DNA of 64,000 nt from Nocardia sp. CY41 (GCF_009829325.1 NZ_VUOS01000004.1:42665-106664); one strand, 5' to 3'. Counted from the first letter of the stretch, positions 37,110-45,512 are shown. Made by a program: numbers and translations. The notes: generated from the sequence alone by a model not told the origin.

Positions 37110-37637
37110 CTACTTCGGCTGGGGCCGCACCGCAACGTCGGGCGCGAGCGCCGCCTGCGGCTCCACCGATCGGCGGAAGACCACCCAGCGCATCGCGCTG
37201 TACATGTAGACCGCCTCGCATGCGCCCGCCAGCATCCGGGACAGGTGGTATTGCAGCCCCAGCGCGGCGAGTCCGCTGCCGACACCGAGGATGAACGCGA
37301 GGTAGTTGATCACGACCACCACGACGTACACCGCGGCCTGCCTGCCCACCGGCGCGTGGGAATGGAAATTGAACGTGCGATTGAGCACGAAGCTCAGGCC
37401 GAACGCGCACACGTAGGCCAGGGTCACCGCCGACCACACCGGCAGATCGAACCACCCGTGCAAGAGGGTGAGCAGCGCCAAGTCGACAGCGAAAGTGCCG
37501 CTGTTGATCAGCGCGAAGCCGAGGAAGGTCGGCGGGACGAGACGGTCCAGACCGAACGGCAGCCGGGCGACGACCGCCGCGCACCAGTGGGTGAACCGAT
37601 CGGCGATGGTGTCGGCGGTCTCGGACAACTCGTGCAC
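37110..37637 (-). CDS. GtrA-family membrane protein
   Basis: 175 residues with four membrane helices: FLGFALINSGTFAVDLALLTLL, AVTLAYVCAFGLSFVLNRTFNF, QAAVYVVVVVINYLAFILGVG and LAGACEAVYMYSAMRWVVF. FVLNRTFNFHS is the GtrA signature. GtrA proteins flip or assist transfer of polyprenyl-linked sugars in cell-wall glycan synthesis. N-terminal tail of about 35 residues is cytosolic. No glycosyltransferase is adjacent. A second GtrA gene lies at 51864-52403. Confidence 0.88.
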   Translation of the reverse strand: MHELSETADTIADRFTHWCAAVVARLPFGLDRLVPPTFLGFALINSGTFAVDLALLTLLHGWFDLPVWSAVTLAYVCAFGLSFVLNRTFNFHSHAPVGRQAAVYVVVVVINYLAFILGVGSGLAALGLQYHLSRMLAGACEAVYMYSAMRWVVFRRSVEPQAALAPDVAVRPQPK

Positions 37638-37697
37638 GCGACCAGGGTGCCAGCGGCAGATGTCCGGCAGATGAGCGGGCGGCGACCGGCCGGTGGC

Positions 37698-38027
37698 TCA
37701 GCCGATCTGGGCCTGGCCGGGACCGTCCGCGTCGTGGTCCAACCCGGCCCAGGCCGCCAGGCACCGTCGCCGCGCGACGTCGTCCGCGTCGGCCAGCAGT
37801 GCCTCCAGCAACTCGCGGGGCTCGCGGCGCCACAGGTCGGCCAGCTCCGCGAGGGCTTCCTTGCCGAAGACACCGGAGCGGTCCAGCGCGGTCAACCACT
37901 CCTCGTGCTCGCCCGTGTGCACCCGGCGCAGCACGTCCGCGTCGATGCCGTCCTCGACGAACTCGCTGGAGAGCATCGCGGCGACCAGTTCCCGGCGACT
38001 CGGTTGTTCGCCCTGCATCCGTTCCAT
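37698..38027 (-). CDS. conserved hypothetical protein
   Basis: 109 residues from ATG at 38027 with GGAGGG adjoining; a second in-frame ATG at 38018 has the better Shine-Dalgarno spacing and gives 106 residues. Helical, acidic, with SEFVEDGIDADVLRRVHTGEHEEWL and ELADLWRREPRELLEALLADADD; no membrane segment. I do not recognise the family. It is followed by the GtrA gene in the same direction with a 60-base gap. Confidence 0.6.
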   Translation of the reverse strand: MERMQGEQPSRRELVAAMLSSEFVEDGIDADVLRRVHTGEHEEWLTALDRSGVFGKEALAELADLWRREPRELLEALLADADDVARRRCLAAWAGLDHDADGPGQAQIG

Positions 38028-38237
38028 CCCTCCACGTGGTACGCGGCGAACCGCATGACTGCCGGCGCCGCGACATGACGGCTCCGGGAGAACTCGATGC
38101 CCCGACAGTCAAGCCCCTGTCGGCATTCTGGTCTCCCGAAGGCGGTAATACCACTGTGGCGGGTGACATCACATTCCGGGGCATCCGGCCACGGGTCGGC
38201 CGATCAGCAAATAGCGGGCACGGGAAGCTAGCGTGAG

Positions 38238-39599
38238 GTGGTGGACCTGCATGAGTTGATCGCCGCTCTCCCCGACGGCACAGTGCTCTCCGATCCCGAC
38301 CTGCTGGGGGGCTATCGGCAGGACTGGGCGCGTGACCCGGACGCCGGAACCCCGCTGGCCGTGGTGCGGGCCACCGGCACCGACGACGTGGCCGCGACGC
38401 TGCGGTGGGCCGCCGCGCATCGCGTTCCGGTGATCCCGCGTGGCGCCGGATCGGGGCTGTCCGGTGGCGCCACAGCCGTCGACGGAGCCATCGTGCTCAC
38501 CACCGAACGGATGCGCGCGATCACCGTGGACCCGGTGACCCGGACCGCGGTGGTGCAGCCGGGCCTGCTCAATGCCGAGGTCAAGCGCGCGGTCGCGCAG
38601 CACGGTCTGTGGTACCCGCCGGACCCGTCGTCGTTCGAGATCTGCTCGATCGGTGGCAACGCCGCCACCAACGCGGGGGGCCTGTGCTGTGTGAAGTACG
38701 GCGTCACCACCGATTACGTGCTCGGAATGCAGGTCGTGCTCGCCGACGGCGCGGTGGTCCGGCTCGGCGGTCCGCGTTTGAAGGACTCGGCCGGGCTGTC
38801 GCTGACCAAGCTGTTCGTCGGCAGCGAGGGCACGCTGGGGGTGATCACGGAGCTGACCTTGCGGCTGCTGCCCGCGCAACCGCCGCAGAGCACGGTCGTC
38901 GCGAGCTTCCCGACGCTCACCGCGGCCACGGAGGCGATCCTGACGATCACCGGCGAACTGCGCCCGTCGATGCTCGAGTTCATGGACTCGGTGTCGATCA
39001 ACGCCGTCGAAGACGAGCTGCGGATGGGATTGGACCGGCAGGCGGCCGCCCTGCTGGTCGCGCGCTCCGACGCGCCCGGCGAGTACGCCCGGCGCGAGGC
39101 CGAGGTCATGGTGGCGGCCTGCGAGAAGGCAGGGGCCACCGAGGTTTTCCACACCGAGGACCCTGCCGAGGGCGAGGCGTTCGCGGCCGCACGGCGTTTG
39201 GCGATTCCGGCCGTGGAGAAACTCGGGCCGCTGTTGCTCGAGGACGTCGGTGTGCCGCTGCCCCGGCTCGGCGACCTGGTGACCGGCGTGGCCGAGATCG
39301 CCCAGCGCAACGCGGTGACGGTGTCGGTGATCGCGCACGCGGGCGACGGCAACACCCACCCGCTGATCGTGCACGACCCCGCCGACGCGGACCACACCGC
39401 GCGAGCGCACCGCGCCTTCGGCGAGATCATGGACCTCGCCATAGCCCTCGGCGGCACCATCACCGGCGAGCACGGCGTCGGCCGTTTGAAGAAGGACTGG
39501 CTGCCCGACCAGCTCGGCCCCGATGTGATGGCCCTGACCCGCCGCATCAAGGACGCGCTCGACCCGGACGGCATCCTCAACCCCGGCGCGATCCTCTGA
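38238..39599 (+). CDS. FAD-linked oxidase, GlcD/D-lactate dehydrogenase type
   Basis: 453 residues from GTG at 38238; start not fixed by a strong ribosome binding site. The PCMH FAD domain spans about 20-215: RVPVIPRGAGSGLSGGATA (FAD pyrophosphate loop), PPDPSSFEICSIGGNAATNAGGLCCVKYG, and FVGSEGTLGVITE. The C-terminal FAD-oxidase domain carries VIAHAGDGNTHPLIVHD and the end motif GTITGEHGVGRLKKDWL, both typical of glycolate oxidase subunit GlcD and D-lactate dehydrogenases. Oxidises a 2-hydroxyacid with FAD; glycolate, D-lactate or D-2-hydroxyglutarate cannot be separated by eye. No GlcE/GlcF partners nearby. Confidence 0.9.
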   Translation: MVDLHELIAALPDGTVLSDPDLLGGYRQDWARDPDAGTPLAVVRATGTDDVAATLRWAAAHRVPVIPRGAGSGLSGGATAVDGAIVLTTERMRAITVDPVTRTAVVQPGLLNAEVKRAVAQHGLWYPPDPSSFEICSIGGNAATNAGGLCCVKYGVTTDYVLGMQVVLADGAVVRLGGPRLKDSAGLSLTKLFVGSEGTLGVITELTLRLLPAQPPQSTVVASFPTLTAATEAILTITGELRPSMLEFMDSVSINAVEDELRMGLDRQAAALLVARSDAPGEYARREAEVMVAACEKAGATEVFHTEDPAEGEAFAAARRLAIPAVEKLGPLLLEDVGVPLPRLGDLVTGVAEIAQRNAVTVSVIAHAGDGNTHPLIVHDPADADHTARAHRAFGEIMDLAIALGGTITGEHGVGRLKKDWLPDQLGPDVMALTRRIKDALDPDGILNPGAIL

Positions 39600-39639
39600 C
39601 CGCGGAACATTCCGTACCGACAAGGAGTTCTACCCGACC

Positions 39640-39924
39640 ATGACGACAAGGCTCGAACACAACGTCGCCGACACCCGCTACGAGATCTACATCGACGACA
39701 CCCTCGCCGGGTACGCCGACTACGCCGAACGCGAAGACCTCAAGGTGCGCGACTTCCACCACACGCTGACCTTCCCCGAGTTCCGGGGCCGCGGGGTAGC
39801 CGCCCAAGTCGTCGAATTCGCCCTCAACGACTCCCGCACAGCGGGTTTCTCCGTCATCCCCACCTGCTGGTATGTGGAGCAGTACATCTCCCAACACCGC
39901 GAATACGCCGACTTGGTCAAGTAG
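39640..39924 (+). CDS. small GNAT-like N-acetyltransferase (YidJ/NATD1 type)
   Basis: 94 residues, preceded by AAGGAGTTCTACCCGACC, a good ribosome binding site. DTRYEIYIDDTLAGYADY, then LTFPEFRGRGVAAQVVEFALNDSR (acetyl-CoA pyrophosphate loop GRGVA) and VIPTCWYVEQYISQHREYADLVK, the recurrent end of this minimal GNAT family. It contains little more than the acetyl-CoA core, so the substrate is unknown. 40 bases after the FAD oxidase; possibly co-transcribed. Confidence 0.93.
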   Translation: MTTRLEHNVADTRYEIYIDDTLAGYADYAEREDLKVRDFHHTLTFPEFRGRGVAAQVVEFALNDSRTAGFSVIPTCWYVEQYISQHREYADLVK

Positions 39925-40053
39925 GCGCAAGATCCCGTCGCGAGTGGCACACCCGCGAGAGGTCTACTCGCGATTTACCGCAACCATGCGCCACTCGTGA
40001 ACCAACCCATGGTTCACCCTGGCGCTGATGGATACGCCGGGCTCGTGGCCGAT

Positions 40054-40260
40054 TCAGAAGCGCGCGAGCTCGACGTCAGCTATGCCGGCGGTGAAGGCAT
40101 CCCACTCGCCGGGCGTGAAGACCAGCGCTGGGCCAGTCGGGTTCTTGGAGTCCCGGACGCCGACACCGCCTCCCTCGAGAAAGGCGACCTCGACGCATGC
40201 TTTGTCGCCACCGCTACGGGTACTTTTGAACCACTTCGCCTCGCTGATGATGGTATTCAC
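40054..40260 (-). CDS. DUF397 protein, third tandem copy
   Basis: 68 residues from GTG at 40260. Opens MNTIISEAKWFKSTRSGGDK, then CVEVAFLEGGGVGVRDSKNP and FTPGEWDAFTAGI, the full DUF397 pattern. Ends ADVELARF, unlike the ERP end of the two upstream copies. DUF397 proteins are small partners of XRE/DUF5753 regulators in actinomycetes and are thought to modulate them; their mode of action is not settled. Last of three copies; the start is preceded by AAGGGGGTTTGCGCC, a copy of the leader found before the other two. Confidence 0.9.
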   Translation of the reverse strand: MNTIISEAKWFKSTRSGGDKACVEVAFLEGGGVGVRDSKNPTGPALVFTPGEWDAFTAGIADVELARF

Positions 40261-40274
40261 GGCGCAAACCCCCT

Positions 40275-40481
40275 TCAAGGGCGCTCGAATGTGCCATGGG
40301 CTATGTCGGCGGTGAAGGCGTCCCAGTCGCCGGGGGTGAACTTCAGGGCTGGGCCGGTCGGGTTCTTGGAATCCCGCACGCCGACTCCGCCTCCGGTCAG
40401 GAACGCGACCTCCACGCATTCCTTACCGGCCTGACTACGGCTGCTCTTGAACCACTTCGCCTCGCTGAGGACGGTATTCAC
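40275..40481 (-). CDS. DUF397 protein, second tandem copy
   Basis: 68 residues from GTG at 40481, leader AAGGGAGTTTGCACC. Sequence runs MNTVLSEAKWFKSSRSQAGK, ECVEVAFLTGGGVGVRDSK, FTPGDWDAFTADIAHGTFERP. About three quarters identical to the first copy. Gap to the previous copy is 18 bases and to the next 14, so all three are one operon with the regulator at 40703-41587. Conserved Cys and the DSKNPTGPAL core are present in each copy; the GVGVRD loop differs (GHVGVRD in the first copy). Confidence 0.92.
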   Translation of the reverse strand: MNTVLSEAKWFKSSRSQAGKECVEVAFLTGGGVGVRDSKNPTGPALKFTPGDWDAFTADIAHGTFERP

Positions 40482-40499
40482 GGTGCAAACTCCCTTGTC

Positions 40500-40706
40500 T
40501 CAAGGGCGCTCGAATGCGCCGTGGGCTATGCCAGCGCTGAAGGCGTCCCACTCGCCGGGCGAGAACATCAGCGCTGGACCGGCCGGGTTCTTGGAATCTC
40601 GCACGCCGACATGACCTCTCGACAGAAAGGCGACTTCGACACACGCTTTGTCAGCCCCGCTGTGGCTGCTCTTGAACCACTTCGCCTCTGATAGGTCGAT
40701 ATTCAC
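40500..40706 (-). CDS. DUF397 protein, first tandem copy
   Basis: 68 residues from GTG at 40706, overlapping the stop of the XRE regulator gene by four bases, so its translation depends on the regulator's. Sequence: MNIDLSEAKWFKSSHSGADK, ACVEVAFLSRGHVGVRDSK, FSPGEWDAFSAGIAHGAFERP. The leader AAGGGAGTATGCACC doubles as the last codons of the regulator and as the ribosome binding site. Because the later copies carry the same leader without a regulator tail, the first copy is probably the ancestor from which the other two were duplicated. Confidence 0.92.
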   Translation of the reverse strand: MNIDLSEAKWFKSSHSGADKACVEVAFLSRGHVGVRDSKNPAGPALMFSPGEWDAFSAGIAHGAFERP

Positions 40707-41587
40707 GGTGCATACTCCCTTGCTATTTGCCGGAGCAGATTCTTGCTCTGATCCGGGTCCAGCGCCGCGCGTTCGAACCGTCGGTAGGCATCGACATACC
40801 GGTTCACAGCGCTCAGCTTCTCCAGGTACAAATCGCCTGTGAAGCTCTCAACGTAGACAACTGTAGGCTCCTTCGGTTGTCGCTTACCGTCACCCCCGGA
40901 CTTCAAGATCACGAAGGGCCCAACGGCCACACCCATCGGAAATCCGGCCGAGAACGGAAGCACCCGGATCGTCACGTTGGGCAAGCCCATGAGGTCTACC
41001 AGATGACGGAGCTGGGCGGACATGACGCGATCATCGCCGACCAACCCGCGTAGCACGGACTCTCGGAGAATGGCGTTCACGGCGACGGGCTTCGTTTTAC
41101 GTGTAATCAGCGCTTGCCGCTTGCGCCGAAGGTGCACCCGGCGCTCATGTTCCAGCGGTGTCTCGTCAGGGTAGCCAGCGCGAATCAGTCCACTCGCGTA
41201 CGCGGGGGTCTGGAAGATCCCTGGGGTCAGTTCCGGTTCGTACCAGGTCAGCGACCGCGCGGTGGCTTCCAGGTCCACGAAGACATCGAAATTCTCGGGG
41301 ATAAGGTCGCCGAACTCATGCCACCACGACTTCAGGCTGGCCTGCTTCGCGAGCCCGACCAGCGCGTTCGTGTACTCCTCGGTGAAGTCGTAGATCTTGC
41401 ACAGCGCCTCGACGTCGACGGTGCGGATTCGCTCGGTCTTGCCGACCTCCATCCGCTGAACGGTGCTGACGCTCCACTGCATCCGTTCGCCGACATCGGC
41501 CAACGTCAATCCCGCCGCTTCGCGTCCGTTCCGCAGGTGCCTACCGAGCTGACGGCGAGGAAGGGTCGAGCCACCACTTTCGGCCAT
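40703..41587 (-). CDS. XRE-family helix-turn-helix regulator with DUF5753 domain
   Basis: 294 residues from ATG at 41587 with AGGAAC upstream; longer in-frame starts run into sequence without coding character. N-terminal helix-turn-helix at about 12-65: LGRHLRNGREAAGLTLADVGERMQWSVSTVQRMEVGKTER. From about 110 the DUF5753 domain: ATARSLTWYEPELTPGIFQTPAYASGLI, RRVHLRRKRQALIT, AILRESVLRGLVGDDRVMSAQLRHLVDL, VRVLPFSAGFPMGVAVGPFVIL and VVYVESFTGDLYLEK. This architecture, with DUF397 partners, is abundant in Streptomyces and Nocardia and includes developmental regulators of the WhiJ type. Divergent from two orphan genes. The ligand or signal is unknown. Confidence 0.92.
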   Translation of the reverse strand: MAESGGSTLPRRQLGRHLRNGREAAGLTLADVGERMQWSVSTVQRMEVGKTERIRTVDVEALCKIYDFTEEYTNALVGLAKQASLKSWWHEFGDLIPENFDVFVDLEATARSLTWYEPELTPGIFQTPAYASGLIRAGYPDETPLEHERRVHLRRKRQALITRKTKPVAVNAILRESVLRGLVGDDRVMSAQLRHLVDLMGLPNVTIRVLPFSAGFPMGVAVGPFVILKSGGDGKRQPKEPTVVYVESFTGDLYLEKLSAVNRYVDAYRRFERAALDPDQSKNLLRQIAREYAP

Positions 41588-41852
41588 GCCGCGTTCCTGT
41601 CTACTTGGGCGGCCCGGGCTTCTCATCTCCGAGCCAATTCTCAGTGCAGAATGAAAAACGTGCTGGTGGAGCTGATGAGATTTCATCTTCACGTAGTTCA
41701 CCGGGTTCGCCCAGTGGTTCCCTGATTGCGCGTCCGACCGGGAACACGGAAACGCGCCTCGCGCAACGCCGTTCGTTCTCCCTCCCCGGCTCCCAATCGA
41801 GATCCGCCGGAACGGGCGCGCCCTGAACCCCTTCGATGAAGCAGAGGTCTCG

Positions 41853-42341
41853 ATGCGCCACATAGCGTTTGGGGACACCCCGTTGTCTCGCTGCCACTAC
41901 TACCGGCAGATATGCGGTCTACCCGCGACCGTGGACCCGCCCCAGATCGGCCGCATCGTCGTGCGAACCGGGATGGTCTGGGCGATAACCATGCCCGCCG
42001 TCCTGGGACAGCACGTGAAGATGTGGATGCGTAACCACGGCCACGAGTTGGGGCCGATTCTGTCGCATCCGCGATCGAAACGGTGGACGTTCATCATCCG
42101 GCCGGATCTGCCGGACGACGTACCCCTGTTCGCCGAGATGTTCCGCTTGAACGTGTCCGTCATCCGCTACGGCGGGACGATCGCCTTGCCCAGCCCCGCC
42201 GACCGAGGAAACCAGTTCCGCGCTTGGGTAACACGGCCCGATACGGCATTTCGCCCTTCCGGCCGTGTGGTCGTCGCAGCGATCCGTAACTGCGTAGCCG
42301 AAAAGACCGCACGCCGCAGGCGGTTGGCCACCTATGCCTGA
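41853..42341 (+). CDS. accessory protein of unknown function linked to XRE/DUF397 loci
   Basis: 162 residues from ATG at 41853, with GCAGAGGTCTCG as ribosome binding site. Soluble and basic, with a Cys/His-containing N-terminus (DTPLSRCHYYRQICGLP), WAITMPAVLGQHVKMWM, LGPILSHPRSKRWTFIIRPDLPDD and RFAWVTRP-like ends; the core GPILSHPRSKRWTFIIRPD resembles a stretch I have seen in orphan actinomycete proteins beside such regulators, but I cannot assign a function. Divergent from the XRE gene with 265 bases between, so it is the likely target of that regulator. Lower codon bias than the metabolic genes. Confidence 0.68.
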   Translation: MRHIAFGDTPLSRCHYYRQICGLPATVDPPQIGRIVVRTGMVWAITMPAVLGQHVKMWMRNHGHELGPILSHPRSKRWTFIIRPDLPDDVPLFAEMFRLNVSVIRYGGTIALPSPADRGNQFRAWVTRPDTAFRPSGRVVVAAIRNCVAEKTARRRRLATYA

Positions 42342-42555
42342 CCGCCCGCCATCCCCCATCCCCTCCGAGCCGGATGTCCACCTGTCGGTGTTCTGGCACG
42401 GAGCCCGCCTCGACTTCGTCGCCTGTCTGACAGCCGCATGCCTGTTCGTCCAGGAATGGCGCGCCCACCACTGGCACGACGCAGTCGAAGTATCCACAGA
42501 CGACACCGACGGCTACCCGAGACTGCCGTGCGAACGGCTCTACCTGGAGCCATAG
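42334..42555 (+). CDS. small hypothetical protein
   Basis: 73 residues, overlapping the previous gene by eight bases in another frame, hence co-translated. Sequence includes DVHLSVFWHGARLDFVACLTAACLF, then WRAHHWHDAVEVSTDDTDG. Short, with one hydrophobic stretch (FVACLTAACLFV) too short for certain membrane insertion. No family recognised. Its place directly after the 41853 gene suggests a joint role. Confidence 0.55.
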   Translation: MPDRPPSPIPSEPDVHLSVFWHGARLDFVACLTAACLFVQEWRAHHWHDAVEVSTDDTDGYPRLPCERLYLEP

Positions 42556-42980
42556 AGGAGTTATGGCCAGGTGAGCGCGGCGGTCCCGGCCCGGTGCAGG
42601 TAAACGGCAGGAGTGGCCTGGGTCAGTCTGCGCTCCGCGGGCTGTCACCGGATCGGGGTTTGCGTGGTGTCCGCGAATCCAGTGAGCCGACTTCGGTCCG
42701 CCCCCTTCGCCCGTCCGGCGAAACGCACTGTGATCCTTTTGCCCATCGGATTCGACTCGTCCTGCTCGGCGGCTCTGATCAGCACGGAAGCGATCGCTTC
42801 GAAAGATTCGACGCCCATCAGTTCTCTGCTGGTCCCGGACTTCTCCCAGACGATCTCGACCGAGCCCAGCTTCGAGCGGGCGAAAGACAGACGTTCGGGC
42901 GGCCCCTACACCTCGACGGCCCGAAGAGGGCCTGAGATGCGTTCTGGGACCGCCCGAACGCCCGGACATCTACCGAAACA
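42556..42980. other. poorly coding interval between the accessory island and fadE25
   Basis: 425 bases. Apart from the possible small minus-strand gene at 42645-42818 nothing is supported. Longer open frames on either strand have Arg/Ser/Pro-rich compositions and no ribosome binding sites. It may mark the right boundary of the 40-43 kb island. Confidence 0.4.
42645..42818 (-). CDS. possible small gene or 5'-truncated gene
   Basis: From ATG at 42818 the frame gives 57 residues; it is open upstream to 42905, where a TAG stops it, without a standard start. The extended translation (LGSVEIVWEKSGTSRELMG, SFEAIASVLIRAAEQDESN, GKRITVRFAGRAKGADRS) has natural composition with alternating helix and strand, unlike chance frames in this DNA. 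It may be a remnant whose start was lost. No family recognised. Confidence 0.35.
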   Translation of the reverse strand: MGVESFEAIASVLIRAAEQDESNPMGKRITVRFAGRAKGADRSRLTGFADTTQTPIR

Positions 42981-44138
42981 TCACTTCAGCAGCGCGCGCG
43001 ACATCACCAGGCGCTGGATCTGGTTGGTGCCCTCGTAGATCTGGGTGATCTTCGCGTCGCGCATCATGCGCTCCACCGGGAAGTCGGTGGTGTAGCCGGC
43101 GCCGCCGAACAACTGGACGGCGTTGGTCGTGACCTCCATGGCGACGTCGGAGGCGAAGCACTTGGCGGCGGCGGAGATGAAGCCGAGGTTCTGCTCGCCG
43201 CGCTCGGCGCGGGCGGCCGAGGTGTACACCATGAGGCGAGCGGCCTCGATCTTCATCGCCATGTCGGCGAGCATGAACTGGGTGTTCTGGAAGTCGGCGA
43301 TCGACTTGCCGAACTGCTTGCGGTCCTTGGTGTAGGCGATGGCCGCGTCCAGCGCGCCCTGGGCCAGGCCGACGGCCTGCGCGCCGATGGTGGGGCGGGT
43401 GTGGTCGAGGGTCTGCAGCGCGGTCTTGAAGCCGGTGCCCGGCGCGCCGATCATGCGGTCACCCGGCACCCGGCAGTTCTCGAAGTACAGCTCGGCGGTG
43501 GGCGAGCCCTTGATGCCGAGCTTGTGCTCCAGCGGGCCGACCACGAAGCCCTCGTCGTCCTTGTGCACCATGAACGCCGAGATGCCGTTGGCGCCCTTCT
43601 CCGCGTCGGTCACCGCCATCACGGTGTACCAGGAGGACTTGCCGCCGTTGGTGATCCAGCACTTGGAGCCGTTGATGATCCAGTCGTCGCCCTCCCGCTT
43701 GGCCCGGGTGCGCATGCCGGCCGCGTCGGAGCCGGCCTCGCGCTCGGACAGCGCGTAGGAGGCCATCTCACCGTTGACGATGTCCGGCAGCACCTTCTGC
43801 TTCAGCTCCTCGGAGCCGTTCAGGATCAGGCCCATGGTGCCGAGCTTGTTGACGGCGGGGATCAGCGAGGACGACCCGCAGACGCGCGCGACCTCTTCGA
43901 TCACGATGCAGGTGGCCACCGAGTCCGCGCCCTGGCCGCTGTAGGCCTCGGGCACGTGCACGGCGTTGAAGCCTGAGGCGTTGAGCGCGGTCAGCGCCTC
44001 CTCCGGGAAGCGGGAGTTGCCGTCGACGTCCTTGGCGTGCGGAGCGATCTCCTTCTCCGCGAGAGCGCGGATCGCTTCGCGCAGCTCATCGTGGAAGTCC
44101 TCGAGCTTGAACAGGTCGAAATCGGGGTTTCCCGCCAT
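42981..44138 (-). CDS. fadE25: acyl-CoA dehydrogenase FadE25
   Basis: 385 residues from ATG at 44138 with AGGAG upstream. N-terminal [25 protein letters not shown] strand [31 protein letters not shown], and C-terminal [19 protein letters not shown] with [16 protein letters not shown], where the Glu of YEGT is the expected catalytic base. By memory the protein is very close to M. tuberculosis FadE25 (Rv3274c), and the flanking purE, purK and acc genes agree. Oxidises an acyl-CoA to the enoyl-CoA; the natural substrate is not settled. Preceded by a TetR gene and two matching operators, so probably repressed by that TetR. Confidence 0.93.
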   Translation of the reverse strand: MAGNPDFDLFKLEDFHDELREAIRALAEKEIAPHAKDVDGNSRFPEEALTALNASGFNAVHVPEAYSGQGADSVATCIVIEEVARVCGSSSLIPAVNKLGTMGLILNGSEELKQKVLPDIVNGEMASYALSEREAGSDAAGMRTRAKREGDDWIINGSKCWITNGGKSSWYTVMAVTDAEKGANGISAFMVHKDDEGFVVGPLEHKLGIKGSPTAELYFENCRVPGDRMIGAPGTGFKTALQTLDHTRPTIGAQAVGLAQGALDAAIAYTKDRKQFGKSIADFQNTQFMLADMAMKIEAARLMVYTSAARAERGEQNLGFISAAAKCFASDVAMEVTTNAVQLFGGAGYTTDFPVERMMRDAKITQIYEGTNQIQRLVMSRALLK

Positions 44139-44200
44139 CGGGCTTCACTCCTGGTCGTCGGTGGTCGGCGCCGCTTTCCCTCGAACGAAAGCAGTGCATC

Positions 44201-44279
44201 GGCACTCAGTGCCATCTCACCGTCGAGTATACCCACATGGACGCCAGTCACGTGGGGAGATGATGTGGCACTCAGTGTC
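44201..44279 (-). promoter_or_regulatory. fadE25 promoter with two palindromic operators
   Basis: Operator 1, GGCACTCAGTGCC (44201-44213), is a perfect palindrome about its centre; operator 2, GGCACTCAGTGTC (44267-44279), differs at one position. Between them on the minus strand is the -10 element TATACT (44231-44226). Operator 1 would lie in the early transcribed region and operator 2 upstream of the -35. The tetR gene ends 24 bases beyond operator 2. Confidence 0.65.
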
Positions 44280-44303
44280 AGATCGGTCGCACTCCGGTTC
44301 AGC

Positions 44304-44990
44304 TCACAGGGTACCGAGCTTGCGAACCAGCAGGTCCGCGATCTGCCTGGGCGGGGCGTCGCGCGGGAACACCGCGACGACCAGCTCTTCGGGATTCACG
44401 GCACGGCCCCTGCCGCGCGGGATCGCGGCCAGCTCCACCCGCAGGTCGGCAGCGCCCGCGTCCGACTCGCCGCGCACCATCCGGCGCAGCAGGTAGTTGT
44501 GCGTCGCGGTCACGGCGGCGGCGAACTGCACCCGTGCCAGATCGGGGGCGTCGGGCAGCCGCTCGCGCAGGTAGTCGGTGAACAACCGCTCGTAGCGGAA
44601 CACCGTGACGATCTCGCGCTCCCGCAGTGCGGGCACCCGCCGCACCACCTGATACCGCCGCGCCGCGATCTCCCGCCATTGCGTGAATCGTTCGAAGACC
44701 TGCACCACCGCCGCGCACACCGCCTCCCACGGGTCGTCGGCCGACGCGGCCAGGAACTCCGCCGCCTGCGCCAGCTGCGACTCGTGGTCGGCGAAGATCA
44801 CGTCCTCTTTCGATCGGAACTGCCGGAAGAACGTCCGGCGGGAGATGCCCGCCGCTTCCGCGATCTCGTCCACCGTCGTCGCCTCGTACCCCTTCTCGGC
44901 GAACAACCGCAGCGCCTGATCCACCACCGTCAGTCGAAAGTGCGCGGTGTCGTCGCCTCCCCGCGTTCGAGCAATATCCCCTGTAGTCAC
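44304..44990 (-). CDS. TetR-family transcriptional regulator
   Basis: 228 residues from ATG at 44990. N-terminal TetR DNA-binding domain: VVDQALRLFAEKGYEATTVDEIAEAAGISRRTFFRQFRSKEDVIF (about 23-68), a full match to the family. The C-terminal ligand domain is helical, with ARRYQVVRRVPALREREIVTVFRYE, resembling the lipid-responsive TetR regulators of mycobacteria. Same strand as fadE25 and directly upstream of it; two matching palindromes sit between the two genes. The ligand is unknown; an acyl-CoA would fit. Confidence 0.92.
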   Translation of the reverse strand: MTTGDIARTRGGDDTAHFRLTVVDQALRLFAEKGYEATTVDEIAEAAGISRRTFFRQFRSKEDVIFADHESQLAQAAEFLAASADDPWEAVCAAVVQVFERFTQWREIAARRYQVVRRVPALREREIVTVFRYERLFTDYLRERLPDAPDLARVQFAAAVTATHNYLLRRMVRGESDAGAADLRVELAAIPRGRGRAVNPEELVVAVFPRDAPPRQIADLLVRKLGTL

Positions 44991-45512
44991 GACCTCACAC
45001 CGTAGTCAGCGGCCGGGAGAGCAAGTCCCCCACACCGGAACGTTCGCAGTCGGCCGCTGTATCAGCAGGTCGGCGTTCCTCTTCCTCCGTGGCTAGCCGC
45101 ACACCGAAGACACGCCGGTCGCGGCGGCCGGACGGGGCACCCGGACATCTGTTGGAAGCAGGTGACCTCTGCTCCGCGCTGCGCGGACCGGGCACGCTGC
45201 CCACGGGCGCCACTGATCTCCTCGAGCTCGTCGGCGCGACGCTGACCGGTGCCATGGGCAGGGCGAGGTCTGCTGCACCGATCCGCGCCTGTCGGTCCGC
45301 GCCCGGCCGCGCTTTCCCGCACCGCAGGTCGCGCTCGCGACTCGGCGCAGCCGCCGGTCCCCACCGACGTGCCTGGTCGGCGCGATCGCCGGGCCGCCCA
45401 CCGATGAAGTCGGGCGAGGCCGGACCGGTCGACCGATGCCGAGATGGGTCCGGTAGACGCACTCAGGGCCGTCAACCCGCATAGGTCGGACGGCCCTCGG
45501 CTTCGGCACCCG
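44991..45512. other. gene-free interval
   Basis: 522 bases between tetR and the YhgE-like gene. All open frames are Arg/Pro/Ser-rich and lack ribosome binding sites. No tRNA, repeat or terminator hairpin with a T-run was seen. It lies at the left boundary of the inserted ECF41/toxin-antitoxin segment. Confidence 0.4.

Noticed and set aside
42613..43038. A 141-codon plus-strand frame before and into fadE25
   Set aside because: Its 3' part is antisense to fadE25, and the opposite strand of its 5' part reads more like protein.
45089..45484. A 131-codon plus-strand frame in the gene-free stretch after tetR
   Set aside because: Arg/Ser/Pro/Gly-rich, no site before its GTG and no recognisable fold.
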